This document shows positions 6,733-9,038 of a stretch of 9,038 bases of DNA, piece after piece. Position numbers and translations under genes: made by a program. Numbering within the stretch: the stretch's first letter is position 1; every line of letters starts with the position of its first letter. Source of the stretch: Ignavibacteria bacterium UBA5771. Lineage in GTDB: Bacteria > Bacteroidota > Ignavibacteria > Kapaibacteriales > UBA2268. The stretch lies in contig DIEP01000134.1 in NCBI GenBank assembly GCA_002418685.1, positions 1 through 9,038 on the forward strand, read 5' to 3'. The notes below the pieces were generated by a model that did no database searches, had not been told where the DNA came from, and saw only the letters and a list, made by a program, of their open reading frames with translations.

Positions 6733-8151
6733 ATGGAAGAGATTGCATCTAATAATATTGCGACAGAAGATAAAGAATTATACAAAGGATATAGATCCAA
6801 AGCACTCGAAGTCTTAAAGAAATACAATGCTTATATCTGGAGCGATATAGATCTCGTTACAGATGAGCATACCTTTCAGGGAATTATTTTGCCACGTTCC
6901 GAAACATCAGATGAATTTCATATCGTTCTAAAACTTGAAAGCGGATATAATATTGGAATTCTCTGGAATAAGGTCAAAGATATTAAAATTAAAGGACGCA
7001 AAGAAGCACATTATTTAATTCCTGAAAAAGAATTTCCTTATTCTCCAAAAATGCCACGCGTCAAACTTTTTGGAACGGGCGGAACAATTGCAAGTCGATT
7101 GGATTACCGAACAGGTGCAGTTATTCCTGCATTTTCTCCAGGTGAATTATATGGTTCAGTGCCTGAACTTGCTGATATTTGTAATTTGGAGACCGAGAAG
7201 CTTTATGGAGTATTTAGCGAAAACATGGGTCCCGAGCAATGGATCGGCACTGCCGAAGCAATTGCAAAAGAAATTGAGCGTGGAGTGGATGGTATTGTTA
7301 TTGGACATGGCACAGACACAATGCACCATACTGCTGCAATCCTTTCATATATGATTCAAGATTCACCAATCCCAATTGTTATGGTTGGTTCTCAAAGGTC
7401 AAGCGATCGTCCAAGCTCCGATGCCGCATATAATTTAATCCATTCCGTGAAAGCTGCTGCCGAAAGCGATATTGCAGAGGTGATGGTTTGTATGTTTGGT
7501 CCAACTTCCGATATGTATGGGTTGCTCCATCAAGGGACGCGAGTTCGCAAGATGCATTCAAGCTACCGTTCTACTTTTCGCACGATTGGTGATATCCCCA
7601 TTGCGATGATTAATCGTGAGAAAATCACTCCACTCCGCACAGATTATCGCAAACGCCGCGAAGATAAAAATTTTAAACTTGCACCTTACTTCGATGATAG
7701 GGTTTCCATTGTTTATTATTACCCAAATATGAAACCTGACATTATTGACAGCTTGATTGATAATGGTTATCTTGGTATTATTATCGCGGGAACAGGCTTG
7801 GGTCATGTTAATAAACCTCTTTATCCCGCATTAAAACGTGCTCAAGATAAGGGAATTGCTGTCTTTATGAATGTGCAAACTCTTTGGGGATATGCACAGA
7901 TGTATGTTTACGATACGGGGAGGGATTTGATGGAACTTGGTGTGACGCCCCTTGCTAATATGCTTCCCGAAGTTGCATACGTTAAATTGGGCTGGGTTTT
8001 GGGGCAGACACATAATATTGACGAAGTGAAAAAAATGATGCTTACACCAATTGCACACGATATTACTGAACGTGAACCAAGCAATGGATATTTAATTTTC
8101 CAAGGTGGAATTCCCGAAGTTGAGGAATTTATTTCGAAAATAAAGAAGTAA
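6733..8151 (+). CDS. gatD: Archaeal-type Glu-tRNA(Gln) amidotransferase subunit D (asparaginase-like)
   Basis: GatD hydrolyses glutamine (or asparagine) and channels the ammonia to GatE in the GatDE heterotetramer. The 472 residues begin with the GatD-specific N-terminal beta-barrel domain (about 15-100, with GIILPRSETSDEF and LKLESGYNIGI). Two type I/II asparaginase-like domains follow. The catalytic residues are visible: Thr118 in FGTGGTIAS, Thr194-Asp195 in GHGTDTMHH, and Lys273 in VRKMHSS. The 76-residue spacing of the two threonines equals that reported for the Methanothermobacter enzyme (Thr101/Thr177). QRSSDRPSSDAAYN and FSENMGPEQW are also family hallmarks. Free-standing asparaginases lack the barrel domain and are about 330 residues, so a plain asparaginase is unlikely. 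The ATG lies one base after the gatE stop with no Shine-Dalgarno site, which suggests translational coupling and roughly equal subunit supply. Confidence 0.94.
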   Translation: MEEIASNNIATEDKELYKGYRSKALEVLKKYNAYIWSDIDLVTDEHTFQGIILPRSETSDEFHIVLKLESGYNIGILWNKVKDIKIKGRKEAHYLIPEKEFPYSPKMPRVKLFGTGGTIASRLDYRTGAVIPAFSPGELYGSVPELADICNLETEKLYGVFSENMGPEQWIGTAEAIAKEIERGVDGIVIGHGTDTMHHTAAILSYMIQDSPIPIVMVGSQRSSDRPSSDAAYNLIHSVKAAAESDIAEVMVCMFGPTSDMYGLLHQGTRVRKMHSSYRSTFRTIGDIPIAMINREKITPLRTDYRKRREDKNFKLAPYFDDRVSIVYYYPNMKPDIIDSLIDNGYLGIIIAGTGLGHVNKPLYPALKRAQDKGIAVFMNVQTLWGYAQMYVYDTGRDLMELGVTPLANMLPEVAYVKLGWVLGQTHNIDEVKKMMLTPIAHDITEREPSNGYLIFQGGIPEVEEFISKIKK

Positions 8152-8188
8152 GATTTATTATTTTGTATTTTGTTAATATATAACATCT

Positions 8189-8223
8189 GTCATTGCGAAA
8201 TCGTGTGGAAGTGAAGCAATCTC
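8189..8223. repeat. Imperfect palindromic element of the CATTGCGA...GAAGCAATCTC type
   Basis: GTCATTGCGA (8189-8198) and GAAGCAATCTC (8213-8223) bracket 14 bases, with ATTGC 8192-8196 and GCAAT 8216-8220 as inverted arms. The pattern matches, from memory, a short dispersed repeat found in intergenic regions of many unrelated bacteria. On the minus strand it reads GAGATTGCTTC...TCGCAATGAC. It lies between convergent genes, nine bases beyond the stop of the minus-strand gene, and could form a 3' hairpin. Only one copy is in the window, so the repeat status is not shown here. Confidence 0.5.
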
Positions 8224-8232
8224 TCTCATCTT

Positions 8233-9038
8233 TTACCTCACTACCATAAGCTTAAATATCAAAGAATTATGTTTGCTTTGCACTTGAACGAAGTAAGTTC
8301 CCGTTGCCAAATCAGAAATATTATAACTGAGATTTTGAGGTCCCTCCGTTAGAAATCCGTTGAATAATGGTCTTACCATAGCTCCTTTGCTATCTTGTAT
8401 GTTAATAGCGGTGATCTCGCTTACTTGCTGGTTAAATTGAAGATTTATCATTCCATTCGTTGGGTTCGGATATATTACTTGCGGCTCTTTTGTCTCGCCT
8501 GGAACTGATAACCCATTCCATTTGGCATAATACAAAGATAAAAGCCGACTACCAGTGACAATATATTTACCATTGTGGCTTATATCGATGTTGCTTGGAT
8601 TAGTCCCATACTCATATACTTTTTCCTTTTTGCTGATATCCCAGATAGTCATTTTACCCTCTGATCGATTTGGTGTCACGGTCACCGAATATCTATCAGT
8701 TGGGTCCCACCATAAGACCGAATAATTGGTAACAGGAGGCATTTTCCATAGTAATTCCATGGTATTAAAGTCATAGATACTAATCTGATTAGAATCATGC
8801 ATTGCTATCATTAAGCAATTATGTGATAGTCTCCCATATTTCCCTGAATCTATGCTATCAAGAGAAGGAAAATTGTAGACTATGTCTTTCGAAATAGTCG
8901 TGTATGTTGGGGCTTTAAGCCCCGGTGACTGATATGTTATACCCATTTTTACTAATAATCCACTATTATTGCACAGAATTATTGGGGTTTTTATGTCAAA
9001 ATAATAAATTCCTGTATCTTTCGGTGAATATGGAAACA
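8233..9038 (-). CDS. Secreted WD40-like propeller protein with type IX (Por) C-terminal sorting domain, 3' part
   Basis: The frame is open from the stop at 8233 to the window edge, with first full codon 9036-9034. It shows the last 267 residues, and the ATG at 8946 is probably internal rather than the true start. The N-terminal part looks like beta-propeller repeats: FPYSPKDTGIYYFD, then QISIYDFNTMELLWKM, then KMTIWDISKKEKVYEY, then DISHNGKYIVTGS. The last 80 residues or so (from VIYPNPTNG, about base 8478 down) form a type A type IX sorting domain: YPNPTNGMINLQF, a middle strand set, GTYFVQVQS and a final basic FKLMVVR. In Bacteroidota such domains send proteins across the outer membrane through the Por/Gld system and are then cleaved. 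The upstream signal peptide cannot be seen. No biochemical role is recognisable. A GC-rich palindrome lies inside the frame at 8909-8923. Confidence 0.85.
   Translation of the reverse strand, partial: FPYSPKDTGIYYFDIKTPIILCNNSGLLVKMGITYQSPGLKAPTYTTISKDIVYNFPSLDSIDSGKYGRLSHNCLMIAMHDSNQISIYDFNTMELLWKMPPVTNYSVLWWDPTDRYSVTVTPNRSEGKMTIWDISKKEKVYEYGTNPSNIDISHNGKYIVTGSRLLSLYYAKWNGLSVPGETKEPQVIYPNPTNGMINLQFNQQVSEITAINIQDSKGAMVRPLFNGFLTEGPQNLSYNISDLATGTYFVQVQSKHNSLIFKLMVVR
8909..8923. repeat. GC-rich palindrome inside the secreted-protein gene
   Basis: GGGGCTTTAAGCCCC is a 7-bp perfect inverted repeat around one central base, strikingly GC-rich for this AT-rich DNA. On the coding strand it specifies part of the peptide SPGLKAP. 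It resembles short REP-like palindromes that are scattered in some bacterial genomes, but only one copy is seen here. Confidence 0.45.

Noticed and set aside
6733..8151. Reading the gatD gene as an ordinary L-asparaginase
   Set aside because: The extra N-terminal barrel domain, the length of 472 residues, GatD-specific motifs such as QRSSDRPSSDA, and the adjacent gatE all favour GatD.
7070..8186. Several open frames of 60-94 codons inside or antisense to gatD
   Set aside because: All overlap the highly conserved GatD catalytic domains in other frames and show no domain of their own.
8944..8946. The ATG at 8946 as the true start of the secreted-protein gene
   Set aside because: The frame stays open for 30 more codons to the window edge with propeller-like sequence, and no signal peptide follows this ATG, which a type IX secreted protein would need.

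Overview
The window is AT-rich bacterial DNA. It most likely comes from the Bacteroidota/Chlorobiota/Ignavibacteria-Kapabacteria side of the tree. Three things point there: a secreted protein ending in a type IX secretion (Por) C-terminal sorting domain, a thioredoxin of the FYADWCGPCK type, and weak use of Shine-Dalgarno sites together with a TAnnTTTG-type promoter. I cannot name a genus. No tRNA, rRNA, CRISPR array or insertion sequence was seen.

Layout. Positions 1-2546 (+) carry three redox genes in a row: the C-terminal third of an Old Yellow Enzyme (NamA/YqjM type), an aldo/keto reductase, and a zinc-less medium-chain dehydrogenase/quinone reductase. Together they look like an electrophile or carbonyl reduction operon. 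A hairpin with a T tract (2593-2640) separates them from a convergent thioredoxin gene (2672-3043, -). A short divergent promoter region leads to miaB (3191-4510, +), which encodes the tRNA A37 methylthiotransferase. After a 283-bp non-coding gap with a plausible Bacteroidota-type promoter come gatE (4794-6731) and gatD (6733-8151), separated by one base. The last gene (8233-9038, -) is the 3' part of a WD40-like secreted protein with a type IX sorting signal; its 5' end lies outside the window.

The main point of interest is gatE-gatD. GatDE is the tRNA-dependent amidotransferase that turns Glu-tRNA(Gln) into Gln-tRNA(Gln), and it is classically described as archaeal only. Both genes are full length. 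GatD keeps its Thr/Thr-Asp/Lys catalytic set, and GatE keeps its cradle, the AspRS-like insertion region and the YqeY-like tail. They sit in a context that is otherwise clearly bacterial. This suggests an acquired archaeal-type route to Gln-tRNA that replaces or parallels bacterial GatCAB or GlnRS.

The right end also holds two repeat-like signatures. One is an imperfect GTCATTGCGA...GAAGCAATCTC element between gatD and the secreted-protein gene. The other is a GC-rich palindrome inside that gene.
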